NCBI GenBank assembly: GCA_011389995.1
Contig: JAABTG010000004.1
Location: 1 to 64,000, forward strand
DNA length: 64,000 nucleotides
Origin: Thiotrichales bacterium
GTDB lineage: Bacteria > Pseudomonadota > Gammaproteobacteria > JAABTG01
Direction of reading: 5' to 3'
This document shows, one piece after another, positions 25,213 to 34,463 of the stretch; the stretch's first letter is position 1; every line of letters begins with the position of its first letter. A program made the translations under genes and the position numbers. The notes below the pieces were generated by a model that did no database searches, was not told the origin of the DNA, and was given only the letters and a program-made list of their open reading frames with translations.

Positions 25213-25800
25213 ATGGCTTATGAACTACCCCCCCTGCCCTATGCCCGCGAAGCCCTGGAACCGCACCTGTCCGCCGAGACCATCGATTACCACTACGGCA
25301 AGCACCATCAGAAGTACGTCACCAAGCTGAACCAGCTCACCGAGGGCGGCGAGCACGCGGATAAGACCCTGGAGCAGATCATCGCCGACGCCGGCAGTGG
25401 GCCGGTATTCAATAACGCCGCCCAGGTCTGGAACCACAACTTCTACTGGAACTGCCTGTCCCCCGAGGGCGGCGGTGCACCGGAGGGGCCCCTGGCCGCG
25501 GCCATAGAAGCCGGCTTCGGTTCCCTGGAAGGCTTCCAGGATGAGTTTACCCAGGCGGTGGTCGACCTGTTCGGCGTGGGCTGGGTATGGCTGGTGAAGG
25601 ACGGGGAAGGCATGGTGTCGGTGATTGCCACCAAGGACGCGGTCAATCCCCTGACCCACGGCCGCGTGGCCCTGCTGACCTGCGATGTGTGGGAGCATGC
25701 CTTCTACATCGACTATCGCAACGACAAGGCCGCCTACATGGACGCCTTCTGGAAGCTGGTCAACTGGCGCTTCGTGGAAGAGCGCTACACCACGACCTGA
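25213..25800 (+). CDS. sodB: Iron superoxide dismutase
   Basis: The 195-residue protein is full length for Fe/Mn SOD. Metal ligands are His27 (DYHYGKHH), His75 (VWNHNFYW), Asp158 and His162 (CDVWEHAFYIDYRN). The Gln in NNAAQVWNH near residue 71 and the Phe/Trp pattern favour the iron form. It dismutes superoxide in the cytoplasm. It lies between pfkB and a HAD gene, 13 bases from the first and 5 from the second. An SOD inside an operon with a glycolytic kinase suggests protection on return to oxygen; this is inference. Confidence 0.97.
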   Translation: MAYELPPLPYAREALEPHLSAETIDYHYGKHHQKYVTKLNQLTEGGEHADKTLEQIIADAGSGPVFNNAAQVWNHNFYWNCLSPEGGGAPEGPLAAAIEAGFGSLEGFQDEFTQAVVDLFGVGWVWLVKDGEGMVSVIATKDAVNPLTHGRVALLTCDVWEHAFYIDYRNDKAAYMDAFWKLVNWRFVEERYTTT

Positions 25801-25805
25801 AGCCG

Positions 25806-26546
25806 GTGACCCTATCTCCCATACCGGACCCCCGCGGCCGCCTCAACCCGGCGGCGCGACGGGCCGTGCTCCTCGACTTCGGCGGCGTGGTGGCGGACGA
25901 GGGTTTTCGCGCCGGCCTGCAGGCATTGGCCCACCGCCAGGGACTGGACCCCGAAGCCATGGCCATGGAAGGACGTCGCGTCATCCACGAATCCGGCTAC
26001 GTCACCGGCACCGGCAGCGAGGGCGCCTTCTGGCATCTGATGCGCTGGCGCACGGGCCTGGAGGGCGATGATGCCGAGCTGCGCGAGGCCATACTCAGCC
26101 GCTTCCTGCTGCGACCGGAGATGCTGAAGGCGGTGGCGGCGCTACGCCGCAGCGGCCATGTAGTGGCCATCCTCAGCGACCAGACCGACTGGCTGGACCG
26201 CCTCGAGGGCCGCGACCGGTTCTCATGCTTCTTTGATCGCGTCTTCAACAGCTACCACCTGGGGAAGACCAAACAGGACCCCGGCATCTTCGACGACGTG
26301 GCCGCCGAGCTGGGACTGGCACCCCCCCAATTCGTATTCGTGGACGACGATGCCGGCCACGTGCAGAGGGCCCGGGGGCGCGGCATGAACACCATCCTGT
26401 GCAGCGATCCGTATCAGACCGCCCTCCTGCTGCACGGTCTGGCCCGGCGCCCTCCCGGTGGCCGGCGAGCCGTACGCCGGACCCGCAGTGCCGTCACCCT
26501 GCGGGACGATGCACGCCGTGCCGGCGCCCCCGGAAGCGTGCTTTGA
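25806..26546 (+). CDS. HAD-superfamily hydrolase (subfamily IA)
   Basis: From a GTG at 25806 the product is 246 residues. HAD motifs are VLLDFGGVV (nucleophile Asp in DFGG), VVAILSDQTDWLDRL (motif II), the Lys region LGKTKQDPGIFDDV (motif III) and FVFVDDDAGHVQRARGRGM (motif IV). The second acidic residue of motif I is Gly, as in many DFGGV-type members. The last 40 residues are basic and Pro/Arg rich and may be unstructured. The substrate is unknown. It follows sodB by 5 bases and is followed by a strong terminator, so it closes the pfkB-sodB operon. Confidence 0.85.
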   Translation: MTLSPIPDPRGRLNPAARRAVLLDFGGVVADEGFRAGLQALAHRQGLDPEAMAMEGRRVIHESGYVTGTGSEGAFWHLMRWRTGLEGDDAELREAILSRFLLRPEMLKAVAALRRSGHVVAILSDQTDWLDRLEGRDRFSCFFDRVFNSYHLGKTKQDPGIFDDVAAELGLAPPQFVFVDDDAGHVQRARGRGMNTILCSDPYQTALLLHGLARRPPGGRRAVRRTRSAVTLRDDARRAGAPGSVL

Positions 26547-26627
26547 CGGATCGTAATGACCCGCCCGGACGCCAAACTAAGATGGCCAGCATTGGCTTGT
26601 CTTATTTATCGAAACCCTGTGTTTTAC

Positions 26628-26679
26628 CTGCCGGGGGACACCCACCCCCCCCACCTTTCCCCCCCCGGCAGTTTTTTTT
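26628..26679 (+). terminator. Rho-independent terminator after the pfkB-sodB-HAD operon
   Basis: CTGCCGGGGG (26628-26637) pairs with CCCCCCGGCAG (26661-26671), and eight T residues follow. The loop is C-rich and about 23 bases. The rest of the 395-base gap up to 26941 holds the Fnr-like site and the leader hairpin listed separately, and no gene. Confidence 0.88.
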
Positions 26680-26826
26680 CGGCACCACGGCGCCCATGAC
26701 ACCGGCTCTTATGGGCCGGTGGATGCCGCATCACGGCGGCCGTTCCCCACGCCCGGGTTCACCCGCCCGTTCCCCTGTGACCCCGCCTGCCATGGCCGGA
26801 GCGGCCATGGCAGGCGGACGGCCGTG

Positions 26827-26844
26827 AATTGAGATTCCGTAATG
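26827..26844 (+). promoter_or_regulatory. Fnr-like operator of the DUF1540-phosphoribosyltransferase operon
   Basis: AATTGAGATTCCGTAATG is the weakest of the set (one mismatch left, two right), centred at 26835.5. CAAAGT at 26865-26870 is centred 32 bp downstream, giving an inferred start near 26877. Confidence 0.45.
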
Positions 26845-26881
26845 AACATCCGGCCGGGGCGCTGCAAAGTCTGACGTATGG

Positions 26882-26901
26882 AAGGCCCCCGAGGGGGCCT
26901 T
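26882..26901 (+). other. 9-bp hairpin at the predicted 5' end of the DUF1540 operon mRNA
   Basis: AAGGCCCCC and GGGGGCCTT are separated by two bases (a practical 8-bp stem with a CGAG loop). It begins about five bases after the inferred transcription start and ends 40 bases before the gene. There is no T tract, so a 5' stabilising hairpin is as likely as a terminator. Confidence 0.6.
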
Positions 26902-26941
26902 GTTCAGTCGTCACCGAGAGCTTAGCCGGGAGGTAATAGCC

Positions 26942-27235
26942 ATGGAGATCACCCTCAACGTGCCGGTCATCGCAGGCTGCGATGTCACCGATTGTGCCTA
27001 CAATTCCGACCATACCTGCCATGCCAAGGCCATCTCCGTAGGCAACGGCGTGAGCCCTGCCTGCGACACCATGGTGCAGGGTGACATGGAGCCCGACGAA
27101 ATGAATATCGCCGGCGTCGGCGCCTGCAAGGTGCGGGATTGCGTCTTCAACAATGACCTCGAATGCGGCGCCGCCCACGTGTTCGTGGGCCGCGATGGCG
27201 ACGGCGCCGTCTGCGTCACCTACACCGCGCTGTAA
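26942..27235 (+). CDS. Protein with two tandem DUF1540 cysteine motifs (97 aa)
   Basis: Two repeats are visible: CDVTDCAYNSDHTCHAKAIS...C near residues 13-45 and CKVRDCVFNNDLECGAAHVFVG...C near 65-92. Each has the C-x4-C-x7-C...C spacing of DUF1540, a small domain thought to bind metal. Eight cysteines in 97 residues suggest two metal sites. GGGAGGT precedes the ATG at a good distance. The phosphoribosyltransferase starts 6 bases after the stop. The function is not known; redox or zinc sensing in a low-oxygen operon would be a guess. Confidence 0.85.
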   Translation: MEITLNVPVIAGCDVTDCAYNSDHTCHAKAISVGNGVSPACDTMVQGDMEPDEMNIAGVGACKVRDCVFNNDLECGAAHVFVGRDGDGAVCVTYTAL

Positions 27236-27241
27236 GGCGTC

Positions 27242-27892
27242 ATGGCCATGGAGCTGCCCATCGCCGACCGCGTCACCGCCGGCCAGGCCCTCGGCGAGGC
27301 CCTCGCGGCCTACGCCGGGCGTGACGATGTGCTGGTACTGGCCCTCCCCCGCGGCGGGCTGCCGGTGGCCTACGAGGTGGCCCGGCGCATCGACGCGCCC
27401 CTGGATGTGATGATCATCCGCAAGCTCGGCACGCCGGGCCAGGAGGAGCTGGCCATGGGCGCCATCGCCTCGGGCGGCGTGCGGGTATTGAACCAGAACG
27501 TGGTCAGCGGCCTCGCCATCGATGACGCCACCATCGATGCCGTCGCCCGCCGCGAACAGGCGGAACTGGAGCGCCGGCTGCGGACCTATCGCGGTGATCG
27601 ACCGTTGCCTGCCATCGCCGGGCGCTTGGCGATCCTGGTGGACGACGGCATCGCCACCGGGGCCACGGTACGCGCGGCCATCGCCGCCTTGCGCGAGCAG
27701 CACCCGGCGCGGGTCGTGGTGGCGGTGCCGGTGGCCCCGCCGGACACCGTGGCGTTTCTGCGCCGCGAGGCCGACGAGGTGGTGTGCCTGGCGACGCCCG
27801 AGCCCTTCCTGGGTGTGGCCCGTTGGTACCGCTCCTTCCCCCAGCTCAGCGACCAGGAGGTCGGCAGCTACCTGGCACGGGCATGGGCCTGA
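27242..27892 (+). CDS. Phosphoribosyltransferase-family protein (216 aa)
   Basis: The type I PRT fold is shown by VLALPRGGLPVAYEVARRI, the flexible-loop region IIRKLGTPGQEELAMGAIA and the PRPP-binding loop ILVDDGIATGATVRAAI. The C-terminal FLGVARWYRSFPQLSDQEV is typical of the group often found fused to a dienelactone-hydrolase-like domain. Here the hydrolase is the next gene, 61 bases downstream. In Mycobacterium tuberculosis the fused version is, as I recall, Rv0571c of the DosR regulon. The acceptor base is unknown. Confidence 0.92.
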   Translation: MAMELPIADRVTAGQALGEALAAYAGRDDVLVLALPRGGLPVAYEVARRIDAPLDVMIIRKLGTPGQEELAMGAIASGGVRVLNQNVVSGLAIDDATIDAVARREQAELERRLRTYRGDRPLPAIAGRLAILVDDGIATGATVRAAIAALREQHPARVVVAVPVAPPDTVAFLRREADEVVCLATPEPFLGVARWYRSFPQLSDQEVGSYLARAWA

Positions 27893-27953
27893 CCGTGGGC
27901 GCCGCGTCTCGGCGGGCCTCCCTGTGGGATCAAGCCTGGAGGACCCTTCATCC

Positions 27954-28625
27954 ATGACGGCGACCGCCACCCAGCGCGATATTCTCATTCCCATCGGCGA
28001 CGCCTCCCTCGGCGCCAGCCTGGTGCTGCCGCAGACGGCCACCGGCATGGTGGCCTTCGCCCACGGCAGCGGCAGCAGCCGCTTCAGTTCCCGCAACCGC
28101 TACGTCGCCGGCGTTCTCAACGAGGCCGGGCTGGCCACCCTGCTGCTGGACCTGCTCACCGCCGACGAGGCCGCCATCGACGAGGACACCCGGGCGTTGC
28201 GCTTCGACATCGACCTCCTCAGCAGGCGCATGACCGACAGCATAGACTGGCTGGCCGACCAGGAACGGCTGGGCGCCCTGCCCCTGGGCCTGTTCGGCGC
28301 CAGTACCGGCGCGGCGGCGGCCCTCAATGCCGCGGCCCAGCGGCCCCGGCGGGTGGCTGCGGTGGTGTCCCGGGGCGGCCGGCCGGATCTCGCCCCCGCC
28401 GCATTGCCCCTGGTGCGTTGCCCGGTGCTGCTGGTGGTGGGTGGGCGTGACCACAGCGTCCTCGACCTCAACCGGCAGGCCGCCGCCCGCTTGACGTCAC
28501 CCCGCGAGGTCCACGTCGTGGCGGGGGCCACCCACCTGTTCGAAGAGCCCGGCACGCTGGAGGCGGCGGCGGGGCAGGCCAGAGACTGGTTCCTCCGTTT
28601 CCTGAGGGATCATGAAGAACCCTGA
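27954..28625 (+). CDS. Alpha/beta hydrolase, dienelactone-hydrolase-like
   Basis: The 223-residue protein has an oxyanion segment [20 protein letters not shown], a nucleophile elbow [13 protein letters not shown] (Ser near 115), Asp in [12 protein letters not shown] and His in [10 protein letters not shown], a complete catalytic triad. This group commonly accompanies the phosphoribosyltransferase just upstream, either fused or adjacent. GGAGGA precedes the ATG at 27954. Its end overlaps the start of the PRPP synthetase gene by 14 bases, which points to coupled translation. The substrate is unknown. Confidence 0.9.
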   Translation: MTATATQRDILIPIGDASLGASLVLPQTATGMVAFAHGSGSSRFSSRNRYVAGVLNEAGLATLLLDLLTADEAAIDEDTRALRFDIDLLSRRMTDSIDWLADQERLGALPLGLFGASTGAAAALNAAAQRPRRVAAVVSRGGRPDLAPAALPLVRCPVLLVVGGRDHSVLDLNRQAAARLTSPREVHVVAGATHLFEEPGTLEAAAGQARDWFLRFLRDHEEP

Positions 28626-29598
28626 CCTGCGTCTGTTCGCCCTGAGTGAGAGCGGTGACTTCGGGGCCCGCATGGCAAGCCAGCTTGGCCTCACCCTGGC
28701 CGACCATGAGGAACGCCCCTTCGAGGACGGGGAGCACAAGGCCCGCCCCCTGGAGAACGTGCGCGACCGCGATGTCTTCGTGGTGCAGTCCCTTTACGGC
28801 GACGACGCCCTCAGCGTCAATGACAAACTGGTCCGCCTGCTGTTCTTCCTCGGCGCCCTCAAGGATGCCTCGGCGGCCCGCGTCACCGCCGTGCTGCCCT
28901 ACCTGTGCTATGCCCGCAAGGACCGCCGCACGAAATCCCGCGACCCCCTGGCCAGCCGCTATATCGCCCAGCTCATGGAGGCGGTGGGCACCGACCGGGT
29001 GCTGGCCGTGGATGTCCACAACCCGGCCGCCTTCGAGAACGCCTTCCGGCGCCCCGCCGACCACCTGACCGCCCGCACCCTGCTGGTGGAGCATTTCGCG
29101 CCCCTGCTGGACGAGCCGCCGGTGGTGGTGTCACCGGACGTGGGCGGCGCCAAACGCGCCGAGGCCTTCCGCCAGTTGCTGGGGCGTCGTCTGGGCCGGG
29201 AGCCCGGCAGTGCGTTCCTGGAGAAGTACCGCAGTGGCGGCGAGGTCACGGGCCAGGCCGTGGTGGGGGAGATGGCAGGCCGCACGGCCATCGTCATCGA
29301 CGACCTGGTGAGCAGCGGCGGCACCCTGGTGAGGGCGGCCCGCGCCTGCCGCGAGCACGGCGCCGCGCGGGTCTACGCCGCCGCCACCCACGGCCTGTTC
29401 ACGGACGATGCCGGCACCGCCCTGGCCGACCCGGCCCTCGACGCCCTCGTGGTCACCGACACCGTCCCCCCCTTCCGCCTCGACGGCACCACTGCGCGGG
29501 ACAGGCTGGCGGTGCTGGACACCACCCCCCTGCTGGCCGACGCCGTGCGCCGCATCCACGAGGGCGGCTCCATCCAGAAGCTGATGGGGATGCAGTGA
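28612..29598 (+). CDS. Ribose-phosphate pyrophosphokinase (PRPP synthetase) paralogue
   Basis: The 328-residue protein has the synthetase features: [31 protein letters not shown] (metal and ribose-5-phosphate side), [16 protein letters not shown] and the PRPP loop [14 protein letters not shown]. Compared with housekeeping Prs, the N-terminus differs and the last residues are [11 protein letters not shown]; it belongs to a divergent accessory branch. It makes PRPP from ribose-5-phosphate and ATP. PRPP is the co-substrate of PncB and of the phosphoribosyltransferase nearby, which makes it a sensible member of this operon. It is the last rightward gene before convergent genes. Confidence 0.92.
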   Translation: MKNPDLRLFALSESGDFGARMASQLGLTLADHEERPFEDGEHKARPLENVRDRDVFVVQSLYGDDALSVNDKLVRLLFFLGALKDASAARVTAVLPYLCYARKDRRTKSRDPLASRYIAQLMEAVGTDRVLAVDVHNPAAFENAFRRPADHLTARTLLVEHFAPLLDEPPVVVSPDVGGAKRAEAFRQLLGRRLGREPGSAFLEKYRSGGEVTGQAVVGEMAGRTAIVIDDLVSSGGTLVRAARACREHGAARVYAAATHGLFTDDAGTALADPALDALVVTDTVPPFRLDGTTARDRLAVLDTTPLLADAVRRIHEGGSIQKLMGMQ

Positions 29599-29698
29599 AC
29601 GGGGGTGGCGCCCCACGGCCTCCCCGCCACGGCGCCGGCCTTTTCCCGACCCGCGCCCCCGGCACCGGGACCTGAACCCCGGCGGCGGGCACGGCGCG

Positions 29699-31042
29699 TC
29701 AGTTCTCCACTGCGCTCTGTTCCGTTATTTCGACGATATCCGGAGCGCTGTCCCGGCTGTCATCGACGGGGTCGAATTCGAAATGCAGGGCCTCGAGGAT
29801 ACGGTTGTATTTTTGCAGCAGGGCCCGGCGGTCCCTGGCCCCGGTATGCACATGGGCGAGATCGTAGCTGTAGCTGTCCTGCTCCAGCAGGTCGGCGAGG
29901 CGCATACCCTGTTTGATCTTGACCTCGATGAGGGTGCCGGGGAACTCCCTCTCGACCGCTTCCACCGCCTCGTCGTCGGGCACATGGCGGGCAATGCCGT
30001 CCTCGAACACCCGCACATGAAACTTGGCGGCACAGCCGTATCGACCCTGCCGCAGGGGGAAATCGGGCCGCCTTCCCAGGCCCAGTTCGACCATGATCTG
30101 CTGGTTGGAGGCCCCGTCCACCTTCTCGAAGATGTCGCTGTGGGATTGGGAGATACGCGGGTTGATCTCCAGCAACGCGAGCTTTTCCGTCTTGGGCTGG
30201 TAGAAATACTCGACGTTGTAGGCGCCGTTGTCATAACCCAGGTGCTGCATCAGCTCCTTCGAGGCCTCACTGACACGATCTTTGATGCGTTTGGGCAGAA
30301 CGGAGGGGTACTGGTAGCGCAGAAATGAGGATCGCTTTGGATAATTGATGGAATCGATGATGCCGTGGTGAAAGGCTTGCCCCTGGTGGATGTAGCCTTC
30401 CACAGTACATTGGCGCCCGGGAATGAGCTCCTCCACGATGCAGTGATGACCCTTCACCCGGGCGATGTCGTCCGGCAGGTCGGCGTGGGAAAGGATATGG
30501 TCGAAGGGCCTGGCGATGGATTCGATGCGTCGTCGAATCTGCCGGATGCTGGATTTCAGCTCGGCGTCGTTCCTGACCTTGAAGGCCAGCAGGGAGTCGG
30601 TCCCCTTGATGGGTTTTATCCAGAACGGATAGGGCACGTCGATGGCATCGACGGCCCCATCGTCGAAGGGATCCACCTCGGCGAAACGCGGCGTCAGGTC
30701 CGGCAGCACCTTTCGTTGTTCTACCCGGCTCCAGTATTTGTGTTCGCAGCGCAGAACACTCTCCAGGGACGGCGAGGGAAGGTCGTGGCGCCGGCACAGG
30801 ATGGCCACCAGGGCGGTGACGGGAAAGTCCCAATAGCCCACGATGGCATCGATGGAGCCGTCGAACGCCTCGAGGCGTTCATCGGCCAGTTGGAGGGATT
30901 CCTCCACCGGATAACGGCCACCGCCTTTCACCTCGTCGAAACTCAGCAGTTCATGGATGCGGTGATCGACCGGAATGTCCAGTGCCCGCACCTTGCGCAT
31001 GTTGAAGGCGTCCGCGCCCACCACGAATACGTTCTTGCTCAT
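29699..31042 (-). CDS. ATP-grasp family ligase-like protein, copy 1 (447 aa)
   Basis: The protein begins MSKNVFVVGADAFN, a short Rossmann-like N-domain. The ATP-grasp core shows PFWIKPIKGTDSLLAF (ATP lysine), IVEELIPGRQCTVEGYIHQG and the metal-binding ALLEINPRISQSHSDIFEKV. It resembles carboxylate-amine ligases that form amide or peptide bonds through an acyl phosphate, but substrates are unknown. AAGGAT precedes the ATG at 31042; a longer frame exists but lacks similarity to the paralogue. It lies 59 bases downstream of the CocE-like hydrolase gene in the same direction. A homologous pair lies at 37396-40721; by eye about half of the residues are shared. Confidence 0.88.
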   Translation of the reverse strand: MSKNVFVVGADAFNMRKVRALDIPVDHRIHELLSFDEVKGGGRYPVEESLQLADERLEAFDGSIDAIVGYWDFPVTALVAILCRRHDLPSPSLESVLRCEHKYWSRVEQRKVLPDLTPRFAEVDPFDDGAVDAIDVPYPFWIKPIKGTDSLLAFKVRNDAELKSSIRQIRRRIESIARPFDHILSHADLPDDIARVKGHHCIVEELIPGRQCTVEGYIHQGQAFHHGIIDSINYPKRSSFLRYQYPSVLPKRIKDRVSEASKELMQHLGYDNGAYNVEYFYQPKTEKLALLEINPRISQSHSDIFEKVDGASNQQIMVELGLGRRPDFPLRQGRYGCAAKFHVRVFEDGIARHVPDDEAVEAVEREFPGTLIEVKIKQGMRLADLLEQDSYSYDLAHVHTGARDRRALLQKYNRILEALHFEFDPVDDSRDSAPDIVEITEQSAVEN

Positions 31043-31101
31043 CAAACCATCCTTACCTGTCGAATCGGCCGCTCCGCGCCCACATCCGGCCCGGATTACC
31101 T

Positions 31102-33126
31102 TCAAACGAGATCGCGTTCAATGACATGGTCCCAGTTGTCGGAATAGACCCGTTTATCCCCCTCATAGGCATCGAGCTCGGCCCGCAGATGGAACTCGGT
31201 GGCGGTGGAGGTCAGGACCGTGCGGGTGCGGGTGGTGATGCACCACTCCCCGCGCGCCAGCCTGACCTCCCACACCGTCTCGCCCTTGACTGAACCGAAG
31301 TCGTCGTTGTGATAGGTGTACCACTCGATGGCCTTGCGGCCCATTTCCAGGTCGATGTCCTGGATGTGCACCACACCGTTGTCGTTGATCACCTCGAGGG
31401 TGGAGATATCCTCAGCCAGATCGCGGACGACACGCCAGTTGTGATGTTCCGGCGCGATGACGGTGGTCTCGAGGGGGGCCCCAGCCTCGGGCGGCTCGAA
31501 CTCCGTGAACTGCCCATCGTCCGCGCGTGGCGCCCGCACCGGCAGCAGCATGCGGCTGCTGCCCGTGAACACCTTGATGCGGGCCGAACGGGGCGCCGGC
31601 CAGGCCAGGGGCCAGTAAGAGGTGGACACCGCCACCCGCAACTGGTGGCCACGGGGGAAGGCCTGGGCGATATGGTTGAGGGGCACCCGCACCATGTAAC
31701 GCTCGCCCGGGACCAGGGGTTCGGGGTGTTCGAAGCTGTTGCGGTGGGTCAGGTTCAGCAGGCCGTAGCTCACCCGCGTGGCCTTGTTGTCCGGCGCCAC
31801 GTCGGACAGCCGCACCGCCAGCATGGCGATGGGCTGGTCGGGCTCGATTTCCAATTCCACCTCGGGGGCGCCCAGTATCTCCAGCGCTTCCCCCAGGGGT
31901 TCGCTGTCGTAGACCAGGGCCCCGCCGTCCTCCTGACGCTGGTCATGGGGGAGGTCGGGCGCGGCGGCATAGGAACACCATTTACCGGCGAACAGCCCGA
32001 GACCCAGGGGAGATTGCAGATTACGGGCCTCGCGCCGGGGCGGCTCCTGCCCCGCCACCAGCATGCGGGCGGGGGCCAGGCGGAACTCGCGGGTCTCGAT
32101 GTGGGGCGATGGCCAGGCGGCCTCTCCCAGCCAGCGACCCGGACGCATCTGGTAACTCGCGGTCGGCGGCACGTTATCCTGCATCCAAACCCGCAGCATG
32201 GGTTCGGCCATGATGCCGTTATCGACGCCCTTGAGCCAGTGGTCCCACCAGCGCAGGGCCTCCTGGAGAAAGCCGATGGCCGGGCCGGGTTGGCCGATGT
32301 GGGGGTACTTGTGGCCCCAGGGGCCGACCAGACCCTGGCGTGGCACCTTGAGATGGGCCAGCAGCCGGAAGACCGCGTTCGAGTAACCATCGGCCCACCC
32401 GCTGATGGCCATCACCGGACACTGGATGGCGTCGTAGTCCTCGCAGATGGAACCGTGTTTCCAGTAGTCATCGCGACGCTGATGGCGCAGCCATTTCTCC
32501 AGCCACAGGCCGCTTTTATGCAGGCGCTCGAACCACATGGAGCGCCAGCGCTCGCCGACGATGGCGGGATCCGGCGGACAGGAGTTGTAGGAGAACATGG
32601 TGGAGGCCCAGGACAGGTTGTCACCCAGCAGACAGCCACCCATGTGATGGACGTCGTCGGCATAGCGGTCATCGGTCGAAGAGGCGGTGATGATGGCGTG
32701 CAGTTGCGGTGGCCGCATGGCGGCGATCTGCAGGCCATTGAAGCCACCCCAGGAAATACCCATCATGCCGACCCGGCCGTTGCACCACGGCTGGCGCTCC
32801 AGCCATTCGAGGATGGCGATGCCGTCATCGAGTTCCTGCTGCAGGTATTCATCCTCCAGTACGCCGTCCGAATCCCCGCTGCCCCGCAGATCCACCCGCA
32901 CGCCGGCATAACCGTGACCGGCGAAATAGGGATAGATGCGGGCATCCCGCCCGCGCATGGCGTCGCGTTTGCGGTAGGGGATGTATTCGAGTATCGCCGG
33001 TACCGGTTCCGATTCCGCGCCTTCGGGCAGCCACAGCCGGGCCGCCAGCCGCATGCCGTCGGGCATGGGGATCCAGGTGTTTTCGATCTCGATGACCTTG
33101 TTGGGAAAACTGGTGACGATCCGCAT
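31102..33126 (-). CDS. CocE/NonD-family serine hydrolase, copy 1 (674 aa)
   Basis: This matches the X-Pro dipeptidyl-peptidase/cocaine-esterase family. The oxyanion Tyr region AILEYIPYRKRD, VRVDLRGSGDSDG, nucleophile elbow GMMGISWGGFNGLQ, acid region AISGWADGYSN and His in LVGPWGHKYPH are all present. A C-terminal jelly-roll domain (about 380-580) and an extra end domain follow. No signal peptide is seen, so it should be cytoplasmic. GGAGG lies 5 bases before the ATG. It heads a two-gene unit with an ATP-grasp protein. Family members cleave acyl esters or N-terminal peptides; the substrate here is unknown. Confidence 0.9.
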   Translation of the reverse strand: MRIVTSFPNKVIEIENTWIPMPDGMRLAARLWLPEGAESEPVPAILEYIPYRKRDAMRGRDARIYPYFAGHGYAGVRVDLRGSGDSDGVLEDEYLQQELDDGIAILEWLERQPWCNGRVGMMGISWGGFNGLQIAAMRPPQLHAIITASSTDDRYADDVHHMGGCLLGDNLSWASTMFSYNSCPPDPAIVGERWRSMWFERLHKSGLWLEKWLRHQRRDDYWKHGSICEDYDAIQCPVMAISGWADGYSNAVFRLLAHLKVPRQGLVGPWGHKYPHIGQPGPAIGFLQEALRWWDHWLKGVDNGIMAEPMLRVWMQDNVPPTASYQMRPGRWLGEAAWPSPHIETREFRLAPARMLVAGQEPPRREARNLQSPLGLGLFAGKWCSYAAAPDLPHDQRQEDGGALVYDSEPLGEALEILGAPEVELEIEPDQPIAMLAVRLSDVAPDNKATRVSYGLLNLTHRNSFEHPEPLVPGERYMVRVPLNHIAQAFPRGHQLRVAVSTSYWPLAWPAPRSARIKVFTGSSRMLLPVRAPRADDGQFTEFEPPEAGAPLETTVIAPEHHNWRVVRDLAEDISTLEVINDNGVVHIQDIDLEMGRKAIEWYTYHNDDFGSVKGETVWEVRLARGEWCITTRTRTVLTSTATEFHLRAELDAYEGDKRVYSDNWDHVIERDLV

Positions 33127-33312
33127 CGGGCCTCCGCGTCGACTTTGATGATGTCGGTAGCGGGTCGTCCGAACCGTCGATGCGGTTCCCACCCGCTCCC
33201 CTTACCATAGTATGGCAGCCGCAGGGGGTCGTCGAAGCCGACCGAGAGTGCGGCGGGAGGGCCTTTAGCGGGGTGGAACATCCGCCTGTCCGAGTGCAGG
33301 GAAGATGCCATC

Positions 33313-34350
33313 TCAGCCCCTCCCGCCCCCATAGCCGAGGCCCAACTCGATGTATTCGCGGGCCCGGGCGCGCCATTTGTCGTGGTCGCGCACGCTGTCG
33401 TCATCGGTGTGCCACAGGGCGATGCGCGCCCGTACGGCGGCCCGGAACATGCGGTAGAAATCCGTCAATTCCGCCGGGCAGGGGTCGCCGCTGAGGGCCC
33501 CGTAGCGTTCCAGGATCCCCCGCCCCACGGCAGGCGCGCCGAGGCGCTCGCACTCCAGGGCCAGGTAGGCCAGCTCATCGAGGGGGTCCAGAAGCCGCAA
33601 CTCACGTTTGAATTCGAGGCAGTCGATGATTACCGGATCGGCGAGCAGACAGATGTGCTCGGGGCGCAGATCACCGTGGCCCTCGACGATGCGGCCCTCC
33701 CGTGCCCGCTGCTCCAGGAGCCTGCCGTGCTCGGCGACGAACCGTTGCTGGGCGGTGGCGAGGGCCGCCACCCGGGACGGCGACATGCCGAGCCCGGCAT
33801 GGGCCAGCTCCTTTGCGTTGGCGTCGATGTCCTCGGCGAAGCGCCGGCGATAGGCCTGGGGCGTCATCGCCACCGCTGCCGCGGTGTCGCGGTAGAAGGC
33901 CGCCATGACGCGCCCCACCCGCCCGATGTCCGCCGCGCTCACCCGCTCGGCCGCGATGGCCGCGTCGAGCATCCGCTGCGCGGGCAGCCGGCGCATCTGT
34001 ACCAACCAGTCCACCACCTCCCCATGGTCATCCAGGGTCAGTCCACCTTCGGGTGTGGTGTGCAGGGCCACCATGCCCAGATAGATACCGCCGGCGAGGC
34101 GCCGGTTGAGCCGCACCTCGCGCTCGCAGTCGCGCTGGCGGGCCTCAACGGTGCTGAAGTCGAGGAATGGGTAACGCACCGGTTTTTTAAGCTTATGGAC
34201 CAGGCGCTCGCCGAGGAACACCCAGGACATATGGGTCTCCCTGACCTCGATGTTAGCGGCGCGATCGGGATAGTTCCCGGGACGGCTCAGGAACGCCACC
34301 TTGTCGGCGGTGGTGGGGGCCTGGGCCACGGCGGCGGGGTGGCCGTTCAT
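33313..34350 (-). CDS. APH-like kinase (COG2187-type, N-terminal domain only)
   Basis: The 345-residue protein has the pattern of the N-terminal half of proteins named bifunctional aminoglycoside phosphotransferase/ATP-binding protein: VRETHMSWVFLGERLVHKLKKPVRYPFLDFST, then REVRLNRRLAGGIYLG, and the catalytic-loop-like EGHGDLRPEHICL followed by VIIDCLEFKRELR in place of the DFG motif. The C-terminal P-loop kinase half found in many members is absent. The substrate is not known, and antibiotic resistance is unlikely for this group. As I recall, mycobacterial Rv2004c of the DosR regulon is a relative. The start is the first Met; no clear ribosome site is seen. An Fnr-like site lies 96 bases upstream. 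Confidence 0.85.
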   Translation of the reverse strand: MNGHPAAVAQAPTTADKVAFLSRPGNYPDRAANIEVRETHMSWVFLGERLVHKLKKPVRYPFLDFSTVEARQRDCEREVRLNRRLAGGIYLGMVALHTTPEGGLTLDDHGEVVDWLVQMRRLPAQRMLDAAIAAERVSAADIGRVGRVMAAFYRDTAAAVAMTPQAYRRRFAEDIDANAKELAHAGLGMSPSRVAALATAQQRFVAEHGRLLEQRAREGRIVEGHGDLRPEHICLLADPVIIDCLEFKRELRLLDPLDELAYLALECERLGAPAVGRGILERYGALSGDPCPAELTDFYRMFRAAVRARIALWHTDDDSVRDHDKWRARAREYIELGLGYGGGRG

Positions 34351-34445
34351 GGGTTACGGGTCGGGTAATGGGTGTGTCCGGATGCAGGCCGGATCGGCAG
34401 ACACTGTCGCATGGGGCCCAGAATGACGGGGCGGGTGGGTGTCTG

Positions 34446-34463
34446 CATTGCGCATCATCAAAA
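34446..34463 (-). promoter_or_regulatory. Fnr-like operator of the APH-like kinase gene
   Basis: The core TTGCGCATCATCAA (34448-34461) matches eight of ten fixed bases of TTGAT-N4-ATCAA; the centre is at 34454.5. On the minus strand CATTCT (34420-34425) is centred exactly 32 bp downstream. The inferred start is near 34413, giving a leader of about 63 bases. Confidence 0.55.

Noticed and set aside
33136-33160. TTTGATGATGTCGG near the first CocE-like gene as another Fnr site
   Set aside because: Only one half-site matches, and no -10-like hexamer lies at the proper distance from it.
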